A stretch of DNA of 64,000 nt from the NCBI GenBank assembly GCA_000688615.1, contig JHVA01000001.1:4199001-4263000 (forward strand), given 5' to 3'. Within the stretch, counting starts at the first letter, position 1. The number at the start of each line of letters is the position of its first letter. The translations under genes were made by a program, and so were the position numbers. Below are positions 26,699 to 35,319 of this stretch, piece after piece. Under the pieces are notes generated by a model. That model had not been told where the DNA came from, ran no database searches, and worked only from the letters and a program-made list of their open reading frames with translations. This stretch comes from Acidobacteriaceae bacterium KBS 146 (GTDB taxonomy: Bacteria > Acidobacteriota > Terriglobia > Terriglobales > Acidobacteriaceae).

Positions 26699-27961
26699 CT
26701 AGGTGAACTGCTTCAGATCGAAGCCGAGGGAATAAGCTTCGTTATCGGCTTCAAGCTCCTGCCAGGTGACGGTGCGCCCCGTCTCGGCCGACTTGCGCGC
26801 CATCATGCAGCTGCGGGCGCTCTCCACTCCCGCTGCAATCTGGTTCTGATGCTTGCCGGAGACGATGCTCTGGACGAAGTCGCGATCCTTCATGGCATCG
26901 GCCTCGGCCAGATTGTCGCTGAACGATCCGTTTGCCGCGAACTGTCCTGACGGCGCGCTCTGGCTGGAACTCCAGGCCCATGGCTGGTTGCCGCGAATCT
27001 GCAGCGCTCCGCTGTAAGGAGCATCCGCAAGTCCTTCCGATCCGAAGAAGCGCTCCGAGACATCAAAGAAATGATTGTTGTTGAACTGCGTCGACGAGAA
27101 GCTAAGCTCCACTCCGTCGGGATAAGTAAAGATCGCCTCGTAGTTGTCCGACGTGTTCCCGGGATTCTGCACCACCTTGCGGCTGCTCTTTGCATACGCG
27201 GACACCGGATGCCCCTGCATCACCCAGTTACAGACGTCGATGACGTGGATGTTCTGCTCAAGCAGAATGTCCCCGGAGAGATTGCGATAAAGCAACCAGT
27301 TCCGCAGCTTGTACTCGTCAGAGGAAGGGCTACCCCGATCGACCATGACGGCTGGAGGAGAGTTATAGTACGCCGCAATCTGCGCTATCTTTCCAATCTG
27401 TCCTGCATGGATCCTGCGAACCAGCTCTACAAAGGGAGGCGCAGACCGGATCTGAAACCCGACCGCCATGCTGACCTTCCCATTCTCCCGCCTGGCGATC
27501 TCGAGAGCATGACGTGTCTGCGGAACGTCAACCCCGACAGGCTTTTCGCAATAGGCATGTTTTCCTGCTGCCGTAACGGTATCGAGATGTTGGACATGGA
27601 AAAACGGCGGAGTGGAGATCTGTACCGCATCCACGTCTGCGCACGCTGCGATTGCCTTCGAGGCCTCATAGCCGCGGAACATTCGTTTGCTATCGATCGC
27701 AGGCAGATGGAGCGATGCGTTGACGGAATCAAAGTGCGTCTTTGCTGTGGCCAGCTGATCGGGGAAGATGTCAGCCAGCGCCACAATCTCAACGCCTGCA
27801 TTCTTAGCAAATGAAGTTGCGACCGCAGTACCGCGTCGTCCGCAGCCAAGCAGGCCCCAGCGCACGCGAGAGTTAGCTGCATAGCTGAATGCCGTCTCAG
27901 GCTTCACGATCATTAGGCCGCCCAGGCTGGCTGCGCCTTGCACAAACTTCCTTCGATCCAT
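26699..27961 (-). CDS. Tat-exported Gfo/Idh/MocA family oxidoreductase
   Basis: 420 residues. The N-terminus MDRRKFVQGAASLGGLMIV is a twin-arginine signal. The Rossmann motif RWGLLGCGRRGTAVATSF follows at about residue 34, then DVDAVQISTPPFFHVQHL and the EKP motif YCEKPVGVD, where Lys is the family catalytic residue. The C-terminal half is the alpha/beta dimerisation domain. Tat export suggests the nucleotide cofactor is carried out folded. Such proteins act on sugars or sugar acids; the substrate is unknown. The next gene in the same direction is a Tat-signal TIM-barrel isomerase, 25 bases upstream, probably the same pathway. Confidence 0.9.
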   Translation of the reverse strand: MDRRKFVQGAASLGGLMIVKPETAFSYAANSRVRWGLLGCGRRGTAVATSFAKNAGVEIVALADIFPDQLATAKTHFDSVNASLHLPAIDSKRMFRGYEASKAIAACADVDAVQISTPPFFHVQHLDTVTAAGKHAYCEKPVGVDVPQTRHALEIARRENGKVSMAVGFQIRSAPPFVELVRRIHAGQIGKIAQIAAYYNSPPAVMVDRGSPSSDEYKLRNWLLYRNLSGDILLEQNIHVIDVCNWVMQGHPVSAYAKSSRKVVQNPGNTSDNYEAIFTYPDGVELSFSSTQFNNNHFFDVSERFFGSEGLADAPYSGALQIRGNQPWAWSSSQSAPSGQFAANGSFSDNLAEADAMKDRDFVQSIVSGKHQNQIAAGVESARSCMMARKSAETGRTVTWQELEADNEAYSLGFDLKQFT

Positions 27962-27986
27962 CGATCATTCCCTTCAGATTTTTGGG

Positions 27987-28961
27987 TTATGCTTTTTTCG
28001 TCTCGGCAAGAACGCGCTCAAGATAAATCTTCTCCTTGCGCACATCCTCGATCTGCTGTGCTCCCGAGGTCTCGCGTTCGATGCTGACCGCGCCCTTGTA
28101 ACCGGCAGCGCGTAGTCCTCTGAAGACTCCCGCGAAGTCGACCTCTCCCTGTCCGATCACGACCTCCTGGCCAAGCTCAAGAGGATTCGTCGGCCACTTG
28201 CCATCCTTGGCGTGCATGGCTCGCACGTAAGGTCCAAGCATCTTAATCGCATCGACAGGATTTGCCTTGCCGTAGAGAATCAGGTTCGCCGTATCCAACC
28301 CCACTCCAAGTGCCGGATGATTGACGTCCTTGATCACGCGCAGCATCGTTGTGGGAGTCTCCTGGCCGGTTTCCATCAGAAAACTCTGCCCATTCCCGGC
28401 GCAATGCAGGGTCAGCTCCCGGATCGCCTTAACCGTCTCCTCGTAAAGCGGCTCCCTTGGATTCTCCGGCATAAAGCCGCAGTGAGTCTGAATCTTGTCG
28501 ACTCCAAGCATCTTCGCGAAGTCGGAGGTTTGCTTGAGTGCATCGATGCGTGCGGCCCGATAAGCGCGAGGAACGATGCCGATGGTCGAAGGGCCATCGA
28601 CGAAGTTCCATTTCAGTGGTGGAGGATTGACCACCTCGGCCGTAGTTGCGATGACCTGGTGTTTCTCGAGAGAGTCACGCATCCTCTTCGCCAGCTCCGG
28701 AGTGAACTTGCCAAGATATCCGTCGAGCGACAGAAAGCAGGTTGGAATCCCCAGCTGACGAACCAGAGCGATCTTCGCTTCGGGATCTGGATAAGGCTTG
28801 ATCAGAAGGCCGAGTGCGAACGGCTCATACTTTTTTCTGGCAATATCTTCGGCGATCGCACCGTGCTGGAGCGCCGCGGCGGCGACTGCGGCCTGTGCGC
28901 CGACCTTCATGAAGGTGCGTCGATTGATCTCAGGGCCGAAAACGGGCGGTTTGTTATGCAA
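27987..28961 (-). CDS. Tat-exported sugar phosphate isomerase/epimerase-like TIM-barrel protein
   Basis: Xylose-isomerase-like TIM-barrel (AP endonuclease family 2 fold) of about 324 residues, with the metal-site-like segments FLMETGQE, VGLDTANLIL, MHAKDG and AVSIERE. A twin-arginine signal INRRTFMKVGAQAAVAAAAL is present. The start is uncertain: the frame opens at 29066, an ATG lies at 29009, and a TTG at 28961 has AAGGTGG five bases upstream and yields an N-region of normal Tat length. The TTG is chosen here. It is paired with the Gfo/Idh/MocA gene, an arrangement common in sugar (inositol or keto-sugar) catabolism. Confidence 0.82.
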   Translation of the reverse strand: MHNKPPVFGPEINRRTFMKVGAQAAVAAAALQHGAIAEDIARKKYEPFALGLLIKPYPDPEAKIALVRQLGIPTCFLSLDGYLGKFTPELAKRMRDSLEKHQVIATTAEVVNPPPLKWNFVDGPSTIGIVPRAYRAARIDALKQTSDFAKMLGVDKIQTHCGFMPENPREPLYEETVKAIRELTLHCAGNGQSFLMETGQETPTTMLRVIKDVNHPALGVGLDTANLILYGKANPVDAIKMLGPYVRAMHAKDGKWPTNPLELGQEVVIGQGEVDFAGVFRGLRAAGYKGAVSIERETSGAQQIEDVRKEKIYLERVLAETKKA

Positions 28962-29093
28962 TAGCTCCACCTTGTGAGTTGTTGATCGACAAACGAGATC
29001 GCAGGCCATCGTTAGCGGTAACGGCAAGCGAAGATTCCTCAGGTGGAAGGAGAATATGTGCTCCATTCCGGTGCGTCAAGTTGCGGTAAAGCG

Positions 29094-30137
29094 CTACTCT
29101 TCCTTTTGCTGCGCTGCAATCTCTTCGAGCTGACGACGCCAGTCGAGATCTTCAACGAAACTTGTTGAGCTGCGCCAGTCCTCGTGGACCTTGACGAAGA
29201 GCTCCAGAAAGACTCGCGTCCCCAGCAATAACTCAATCTCCTTGCGCGCCGTTGTGCCAATGCGCTTGAGCATCTCTCCATTTTTTCCGATGAGGATCGC
29301 TTTCTGCCCTGCTCGCTCGCAGAAGATGGCCGCAGCAATCTTCGTCACCGGAAGCTTGCCGTCTTTGGTCTTTCTCATCGATGGAGGTTCTTCGAACTTT
29401 TCGATCACCACCGCCGTTGCGTAGGGAACCTCCTCGCCGGTCAGCAGCAGGATCTTCTCACGGATGATCTCTGCCACCAGGAAGCGTTCCGGCTGATCGG
29501 TGAGCTGATGCTTTGGAAAGTAGCGCTGTCCCTCCGGAAGCTGGGCCACTGTCTGATCCAGCAAAAGGTCGAGTCCCTGCTTCTTGCGCGCTGAGATGGG
29601 GATGACCGCGACAAACTTATGCAGTGCGCTCCAGTGTGCAATCAGCGGTAGCAGGTCGGCCTTCGGTACGGCATCAATCTTGTTGAGCACAAGGATGACG
29701 GGGCACGTCAGCTTACGTACAAACGAAAGCGCAAACTCGTCCTCGGCGGCAGAAAGCTTGCGGCGGGCTGCTGTTGGAGACTTGTTCTCTCCATCGCGCT
29801 CCTGCGGAAGGCGGTGCGTCGCGTCGACCAGAAACAACACAACATCCCTGGACTCCAGGGCATCCTGCACCTCCTGCATCATGCGGCGGTCCAGCTGGGT
29901 CGCGGGTTTATGAATGCCGGGCGTATCGACCAGCACCGCTTGAGCGGCTGGCCTGCCTGGGTCTGTACGGGTCTTCTTGCGCAGCGGAGCCTCAAGAACG
30001 CCATGAATCCGCGTGCGCGTCGTCTGAGGCTTGTGCGTGACGATCGCAAGTTTCTGGCCGAGCAGCGCATTCAACAAGGTAGACTTGCCCGCGTTCGGGC
30101 GGCCAATGATAGAGACGAAACCGGATCGAAATGCCAT
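29094..30137 (-). CDS. era: GTPase Era
   Basis: 347-residue Era: G1 GRPNAGKS, G3 DTPG in VLVDTPGIHKPATQLDRRM, G4 NKID, then a C-terminal KH domain with FCERAGQKAILIGKNGEMLKRIGTTARKEIE. Era binds the 3' end of 16S rRNA and is essential for 30S assembly. It is about 45 residues longer than E. coli Era because of two charged insertions, one after the switch-I region (LRKKTRTDPGRP) and one after the G3 region (DGENKSPTAARRKLSAAE). The frame extends upstream to 30434, overlapping the divergent esterase; the ATG at 30137 is the family start. It is not next to ybeY/corC, unlike in many bacteria. Confidence 0.96.
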   Translation of the reverse strand: MAFRSGFVSIIGRPNAGKSTLLNALLGQKLAIVTHKPQTTRTRIHGVLEAPLRKKTRTDPGRPAAQAVLVDTPGIHKPATQLDRRMMQEVQDALESRDVVLFLVDATHRLPQERDGENKSPTAARRKLSAAEDEFALSFVRKLTCPVILVLNKIDAVPKADLLPLIAHWSALHKFVAVIPISARKKQGLDLLLDQTVAQLPEGQRYFPKHQLTDQPERFLVAEIIREKILLLTGEEVPYATAVVIEKFEEPPSMRKTKDGKLPVTKIAAAIFCERAGQKAILIGKNGEMLKRIGTTARKEIELLLGTRVFLELFVKVHEDWRSSTSFVEDLDWRRQLEEIAAQQKEE

Positions 30138-30198
30138 TCCCCTTATTATGCTCTGCGCATCCGCCCTGCGGGGGGCGGGTTCGCTACACTGGTCTCGT

Positions 30199-31320
30199 AT
30201 GGTGACCGGCATAAGAGCTCTGCGCGGCTGGCTGCTTCCGTTACTGCCGTTGCTGCTCGGAGGTGCGATCTCAGCCCAGACTCCGCCCCAGTTTCGTTCG
30301 ACGGAGGTACACCCCGATCGCAGCGTCACGTTTCGCTTCTTCGATCCCCATGCCAATCGAGTGGAGCTGGTGCTCGAAAACCGTCCCGATAAGCTGCCCA
30401 TGCAGCAAGACAAGGGAGGGCTCTGGACAGCCACCGTGCCAGCGCTGCGACCGGAGATCTACGGCTATCGATTTGCGATCGATGGCAGCCCCACAACCGT
30501 GCATGACCCCCAGAACCAGGTTCGGCGTTACGGGAACGATCTCCTGCTCATCCCTGCGCATCCCCCGGAACCCTGGGAAGACGCAGGTGCCCCCCGAGGG
30601 AATCTGACTCGGCACGAGTATGTCTCGAAGATCGTCACCGGGCTTCCAGAGAACCGAAGCGAGTTCGTCGTCTACACCCCGCCCGGATATTCGGCAAAAG
30701 CAAAGCCCTATCCTGTGCTCTATCTGCTTCACGTCTGGGGAGATCGCGCAGATAGCTGGAATCGCTTCGGGCAGGCGAACCTGATTCTCGACAACCTCAT
30801 CGCACAGGGAAAGGCGCGTCCGATGGTCGTTGTCATGCCTCTTGGATACGGCGACATGAGGTTTGCCGACGATTACGATCTATGGAACGATCGCGCCGCG
30901 ATCGACCGGAATCTGCGGTTGTTCGAGGGCGCTCTTCTCTCTGAGGTCATGCCCCAGGTTGCGTCCCTCTACAACATTCGCCGCGACGCCGAGGGGACCG
31001 CGATTATGGGGGCTTCCATGGGCGGTCTGGAGAGCTTGATGATCGGCCTCAGGCACCCGGATCGCTTCGGCTGGGTGGGAGGCGAAAGCTCGGCGCTCAA
31101 GAATCTGAACTTCGATGCAGAAATACCTTCGTTCTCAAAGACACCCCGTGGGATTTGGATGGTCTGCGGCCGTCAGGATGAGTTGCTGAACAGCAACCAC
31201 ATATTCGCCGAATGGCTCCGGTCGAAAGACCAGACCGTCGATCTGGAGCAGCCGGAGGGAACCCACAGCTACATCGTCTGGCGTGAGGGGCTGGTCCGGT
31301 TCGCTTCGAGAATCTTCTGA
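30199..31320 (+). CDS. Secreted esterase of the CE1/Esterase D family with N-terminal E-set domain
   Basis: 373 residues. After a signal peptide (LLPLLPLLLGGAISAQ), an N-terminal Ig/E-set (CBM48-like) domain covers residues about 30-115. It is followed by an alpha/beta hydrolase of the Esterase D/feruloyl esterase type: YPVLYLLHVWGD, oxyanion region VMPLGYGD, nucleophile motif GASMGG, and a final His in PEGTHSYIVWREGL. Related Acidobacteria and Bacteroidetes enzymes remove acyl or feruloyl groups from plant polysaccharides. The ATG at 30199 starts the signal peptide; upstream extension would overlap era. It is likely monocistronic. Confidence 0.9.
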   Translation: MVTGIRALRGWLLPLLPLLLGGAISAQTPPQFRSTEVHPDRSVTFRFFDPHANRVELVLENRPDKLPMQQDKGGLWTATVPALRPEIYGYRFAIDGSPTTVHDPQNQVRRYGNDLLLIPAHPPEPWEDAGAPRGNLTRHEYVSKIVTGLPENRSEFVVYTPPGYSAKAKPYPVLYLLHVWGDRADSWNRFGQANLILDNLIAQGKARPMVVVMPLGYGDMRFADDYDLWNDRAAIDRNLRLFEGALLSEVMPQVASLYNIRRDAEGTAIMGASMGGLESLMIGLRHPDRFGWVGGESSALKNLNFDAEIPSFSKTPRGIWMVCGRQDELLNSNHIFAEWLRSKDQTVDLEQPEGTHSYIVWREGLVRFASRIF

Positions 31321-31406
31321 TCCTCCATTCCGGGCGACTTGACCCGAAAGCACCATACCTGACACCCTCCGCGAAAACCTCTCTCGCGGGATAATTAAAA
31401 AAAGCC

Positions 31407-32693
31407 ATGGAGTCCTTTTTTTCCCGATTCAAAAACGTACTGGTTCTCGTCGTCGTGCTGCTGGTACAGACCATTGGACTGGCGATTCAGGTCCGCAGAC
31501 CTGCGGAGATCGGCGCGCCTGACGGAAAGAAGGTAACCCTGCTTCGGGCGGCGGTCATGGGAGCGCTTGCCCCCATCGAGAAGCTGGTCCATGGCGTCGG
31601 TTATAACTTCCGGTCAACCTGGGCGAACTATATTGACCTGCGCAATACCCGCCAGCAGAACCATGACTTGAAAGACGAAGTTGCCCGCCTGCGCCTGGAG
31701 CAGGCCCAACTGGCCGAAGATGCCCTTCAGGGACATCGCCTGCAGACTCTGCTCAACTTCCAGCGCAACTATGTAACCTCGACCGTCGCCGCGCAGGTCA
31801 TCGGAACCAGCGGGACTGACCAGTCGCGGGTGCTCTACATCGACAAGGGCAGCGCCGACGGGCTCAAGCCCGATCAGGCGGTGATGACACCTGATGGCAT
31901 CGTAGGTAAGATCCGCGACGCCTTCCCGCATACCGCGCAGGTGCTGCTGCTGAACGACTCCTCATCGGGAGCCGGCGTCCTGTTGGCTTCGACCCGCATT
32001 CGCGCCATCCTGCGAGGCGGGCAGGGTGGCCATGTGGTCATTACCAATCTGACCCCCGACTCGCGCATCAAACCGGGAGAAAAAGTCCTGACGTCCGGTG
32101 GCGATCAGGTCTATCCTCGCGGGCTCAACGTCGGGACGATTGAATCGATCGCCCCGGATCCTGACCACCAGCCGTACACCATCATTCAGGTAAAGCCGTC
32201 GACCAACCTCTTCCAGCTTGAAGAGGTCCTTGTGATCACAGGAACTCAGGGCGATCTTCCGCCCATAGCGCAGAAAGACCTTGCTCAGGGGGCAGCGGCA
32301 GCCAAAGAGATGGCCGCAGCAAAAGCGGCTGCGGATGAGGCCGCTGCAGAAGCTGCAGCGCAGTCGGCAGCCCAGATTATCGCCGAGAAACTCCCCAGCG
32401 TTCATGAGGATGAGCAGACACAGGCTCAGCCCGGTGCGGATCCCACAAAGGCTCCAATCACCAGTCCGCCGGTTCCCCGGCCCACACCCACGCTGCATCC
32501 GGATCGCTACACTCCCGGCGCGACCCCCCCGGCATCGGCTCTCAAGCCCGGTGCGGAACACAGTGTTACGACCTATCCGCCAGGCGCCTCTCCAGCATCG
32601 CCGCCCCGGCCCAGTCAGCCGGCAGATCAGGCGCCGGCCGCTCCAACACAGAAACCTCAACCAAAAGGGGAGAGCCCGAACACTGATAACTAA
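31407..32693 (+). CDS. mreC: Rod shape-determining protein MreC
   Basis: 428 residues: short cytoplasmic part, one membrane helix (VLVLVVVLLVQTIGLAI), a coiled coil (about 75-110), the MreC beta domains (VIGTSGTDQSRVLYIDKGSADGLKPDQAVMTPDGIVGKI and the later GGDQVYPRGLNVGTI), and an unusually long tail of about 135 residues. The tail begins as an Ala/Glu helix (KEMAAAKAAADEAAAEA) and continues as Pro/Ala-rich disordered sequence. MreC links cytoplasmic MreB to the periplasmic PBP2 complex. It is the first gene of mreC-mreD-mrdA-rodA. No clear Shine-Dalgarno; the upstream ATAATTAAAAAAAGCC is AT-rich. Confidence 0.95.
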   Translation: MESFFSRFKNVLVLVVVLLVQTIGLAIQVRRPAEIGAPDGKKVTLLRAAVMGALAPIEKLVHGVGYNFRSTWANYIDLRNTRQQNHDLKDEVARLRLEQAQLAEDALQGHRLQTLLNFQRNYVTSTVAAQVIGTSGTDQSRVLYIDKGSADGLKPDQAVMTPDGIVGKIRDAFPHTAQVLLLNDSSSGAGVLLASTRIRAILRGGQGGHVVITNLTPDSRIKPGEKVLTSGGDQVYPRGLNVGTIESIAPDPDHQPYTIIQVKPSTNLFQLEEVLVITGTQGDLPPIAQKDLAQGAAAAKEMAAAKAAADEAAAEAAAQSAAQIIAEKLPSVHEDEQTQAQPGADPTKAPITSPPVPRPTPTLHPDRYTPGATPPASALKPGAEHSVTTYPPGASPASPPRPSQPADQAPAAPTQKPQPKGESPNTDN

Positions 32694-32696
32694 CTT

Positions 32697-33218
32697 ATGC
32701 CCAGTCTGAGCTATACATCACGACGAGAACTCGAAGAGCATAGTTTCTCTCCAGCCGTCACGATCCTGGTCCCCATCGCGGCGATCGTGCTGCAGGTTCT
32801 TCTTTCCAGGCTCTACTGGCGTTTCTCCATGCTGGATCTGCCGCTCATTGTGGCGATCTTCTTCGCCGTGTCCCGGCGAAGTCCCATGGTTGGCACACTC
32901 ACTGGCGCTGCGATTGGATTGCTGCAGGACGCCCTGACCGGAAGGCCCATCGGCGTAAACGGCATGGCAAAGTCGGTGATCGGCTACATCGCGGCGAGCA
33001 TTGGAATTCAGGTAGATGTCGATAGTCTCACCACCCGTGTTCTCATGAACTTTGTCTTCTCCCTATTGAACAGCTTGATTCTTTTTCTGATCGGCCGCAG
33101 GCTGCTAGGGCAGACACTTCACCTGCAATGGATTCAGGAATTGGTTCGCGCGCTTGCGAACTCGATCGTAGCGATTCCTGTGTTTCTTTTACTCGACACG
33201 ACCAAGAGACCCGAGTGA
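32697..33218 (+). CDS. mreD: Rod shape-determining protein MreD
   Basis: 173-residue membrane protein with about five hydrophobic segments, matching MreD in length and in the GLLQDALTGRPIGVNGMAKSVIGYIAA segment. It is an integral-membrane partner of MreC in the elongasome. It begins four bases after the mreC stop, so translation is probably coupled. Confidence 0.92.
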   Translation: MPSLSYTSRRELEEHSFSPAVTILVPIAAIVLQVLLSRLYWRFSMLDLPLIVAIFFAVSRRSPMVGTLTGAAIGLLQDALTGRPIGVNGMAKSVIGYIAASIGIQVDVDSLTTRVLMNFVFSLLNSLILFLIGRRLLGQTLHLQWIQELVRALANSIVAIPVFLLLDTTKRPE

Positions 33219-33254
33219 TCTCGGCAAACGTCTAACCGACACATCCGGAGAGAT

Positions 33255-35189
33255 ATGGAACTCAACCCGCAAACTGAGCTGGCGCTGGGGAAAGCTGAAA
33301 AGCTGCCGTCAGGCAAGCTGCATATAGCGCAGTACATCGTCGCTGCGGTTCTGACCATCCTCTCCATAGGGCTCTGGCGGCTCGAGGTAGTCAGCGCCGA
33401 CAACTTTCGCGCCCTCGCTGAAGCCAACCGCATTCGCAAGGTGCCGGTCATGGCCCCGCGTGGGAGACTCTTCGATCGCGAGGGGCGCCTGCTGGTCGAC
33501 AACTACCCTTCGGTCTCCTGTTACCTTCTGCGGGAACAGGTCAAAGACATCAATGCTGATCTGCCGAAGATCGCCTCTGGGCTTCACCTGACCATCGAAC
33601 AGATTCAGGCCGCGCTCAAACACTTCCAATCTTCGCCGAAATACCAGCCCATCCCTCTCAAGCAGGACATTACTCCCGATGAGCAGGCCTTTATCGAAGC
33701 CCACAGGAACGAGCTGCCTGAGCTCGAAACCCTCGAGGAGCAGCGAAGGGTCTACCCCCGGGACGGCTTCGCCGCTCACCTCATCGGCTACGTCGGCGAG
33801 ATCTCGGAAGATGACCTGAACAAAGAAAAATATGCCTTCTATCAGCCCGGTGACGTCGTCGGAAAGTCCGGGGTTGAAGCGACCTACGATGCTCTGCTTC
33901 GCGGCGTGGACGGAAGCCGCGACGTCATCGTGAACTCGCACGGCAAGGAGATCGGGCATCTCGGGGAGACGCTGGCAAAGCCCGGACAGGACCTTCGCCT
34001 GACCATCGACCTCGATGTTCAGATGGCCGCTGAGAAGGCCATGGAAGGCAAGACTGGCGCGGCCATTGCACTCGATCCGCACACCGGCGAGATTCTGGCG
34101 CTGGTCTCACGGCCAACCTTCGATCCCAACCAGTTTGCCGTACGCCTCAGCAAGAGCTATTGGAATGAGATCATCACCAACCCCGACCACCCGTTGCTGG
34201 ATAAAGCGATTCAGGCACAGCTCGCTCCCGGATCAACCTTCAAGATCATCATGTCGTACGCCGGCCTGGAGGAGGGCGCCGCACAACCAATGCGTGTCAT
34301 GTGCAACGGCGGCGCGACCTTCTACGGTCACTTCTTTGCCTGCGATAAGCGCCATGGAATGGTGGATATCGATCACGCCATCCCCTGGTCATGCGACACC
34401 TTCTACTACACCCTGGCCAACAAGCTCGGAATCGACACCATCGCCAAGTACGCGACCGAGCTCGGCTTTTCGCAGCGCACCGGTGTTGATCTTCCCGACG
34501 AAGCCGCCGGCACCATGCCCTCGACCATCTGGAAGATGAAGAACTTCCACGAAAAATGGTATGCCGGCGAGGTGATCTCCGTAGGCATCGGCCAGGGAGC
34601 GGTTGCCGCAACTCCCATCCAGCTCGCGCGCGCCATCGGTGGCATCGCCTCCGGCGGCATTTTGCATCGGCCCCACCTCGTCTTCCCGGATGAGGTCCCA
34701 GCGCAGGAACTCGAAGCCATCCACGAAAACTTCCCCGGCTCAGCCGAGAAGACCGTTCCCCTCAGCCAGGAGAACTGGCAGATCATCACCGACGCGATGG
34801 CTGAAACCACCGTCACCGGAACCGCTGCTGCCTCGCACCTCGAAGGAATCGACTTCGCCGGAAAGACCGGAACCGCACAGGTGATGAGCCACACGGCCCT
34901 GGCTCGAAGTGGTGGAGGCCATAAGACCGTGCCGAATGCGTGGTTCGTCGGCATGGCCCCCCGTCGCAACCCGGATATCGTCGTAGCCGTCCTGTGGGAG
35001 AACGGTGACTGGGGTGCAAACTCCGCCAAGCTCGGTGCTCAGATCATCAACGCCTTCGTGACCAAGCAGCGGCGGAAGGAAAACAACCTCCGGATCGCCG
35101 AGACGCCCAGGCCAGCGACAACGGCTTCAACCGCCGAAGGCAGCGCAATCACGCCGTCGAGTGCAGCAAAGTCCGCCGAGAATGAATAG
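33255..35189 (+). CDS. mrdA: Penicillin-binding protein 2 (peptidoglycan D,D-transpeptidase MrdA)
   Basis: 644-residue class B PBP. One N-terminal membrane helix, the pedestal with RGRLFDREGRLLVDN, then the transpeptidase domain. The nucleophile motif STFK lies in APGSTFKIIM, SCD (SxN equivalent) in PWSCDTFYY, and KTGTAQ in FAGKTGTAQV. An EEQRRVYPRDGFAAHLIGYVGE segment is typical of PBP2. It crosslinks peptidoglycan during elongation together with the RodA glycosyltransferase encoded next. The last 55 residues are Ala/Thr/Ser-rich and probably disordered. GGAG is placed five bases before the ATG. Confidence 0.96.
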   Translation: MELNPQTELALGKAEKLPSGKLHIAQYIVAAVLTILSIGLWRLEVVSADNFRALAEANRIRKVPVMAPRGRLFDREGRLLVDNYPSVSCYLLREQVKDINADLPKIASGLHLTIEQIQAALKHFQSSPKYQPIPLKQDITPDEQAFIEAHRNELPELETLEEQRRVYPRDGFAAHLIGYVGEISEDDLNKEKYAFYQPGDVVGKSGVEATYDALLRGVDGSRDVIVNSHGKEIGHLGETLAKPGQDLRLTIDLDVQMAAEKAMEGKTGAAIALDPHTGEILALVSRPTFDPNQFAVRLSKSYWNEIITNPDHPLLDKAIQAQLAPGSTFKIIMSYAGLEEGAAQPMRVMCNGGATFYGHFFACDKRHGMVDIDHAIPWSCDTFYYTLANKLGIDTIAKYATELGFSQRTGVDLPDEAAGTMPSTIWKMKNFHEKWYAGEVISVGIGQGAVAATPIQLARAIGGIASGGILHRPHLVFPDEVPAQELEAIHENFPGSAEKTVPLSQENWQIITDAMAETTVTGTAAASHLEGIDFAGKTGTAQVMSHTALARSGGGHKTVPNAWFVGMAPRRNPDIVVAVLWENGDWGANSAKLGAQIINAFVTKQRRKENNLRIAETPRPATTASTAEGSAITPSSAAKSAENE

Positions 35190-35246
35190 TCGTCCATCCG
35201 AACACACAAATTTTGGGGCTGACCCAGCCTCTGGAGGTCTTCAGTT

Positions 35247-35299
35247 CTGAATCGGAAATACAAGAAGCACAGCCTTCTTCGATCCATCTTCCGATTCAG
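35247..35299. promoter_or_regulatory. Nested inverted repeat in the rodA leader
   Basis: Perfect 11-base arms CTGAATCGGAA (35247-35257) and TTCCGATTCAG (35289-35299) enclose a second perfect pair AAGAAG (35262-35267) and CTTCTT (35274-35279). It lies between mrdA and rodA, 20 bases before the rodA ATG, which lacks a Shine-Dalgarno. It may be an RNA structure or a protein-binding site. Confidence 0.65.
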
Positions 35300-35319
35300 G
35301 TAACCTGACTGCAGCAAAC

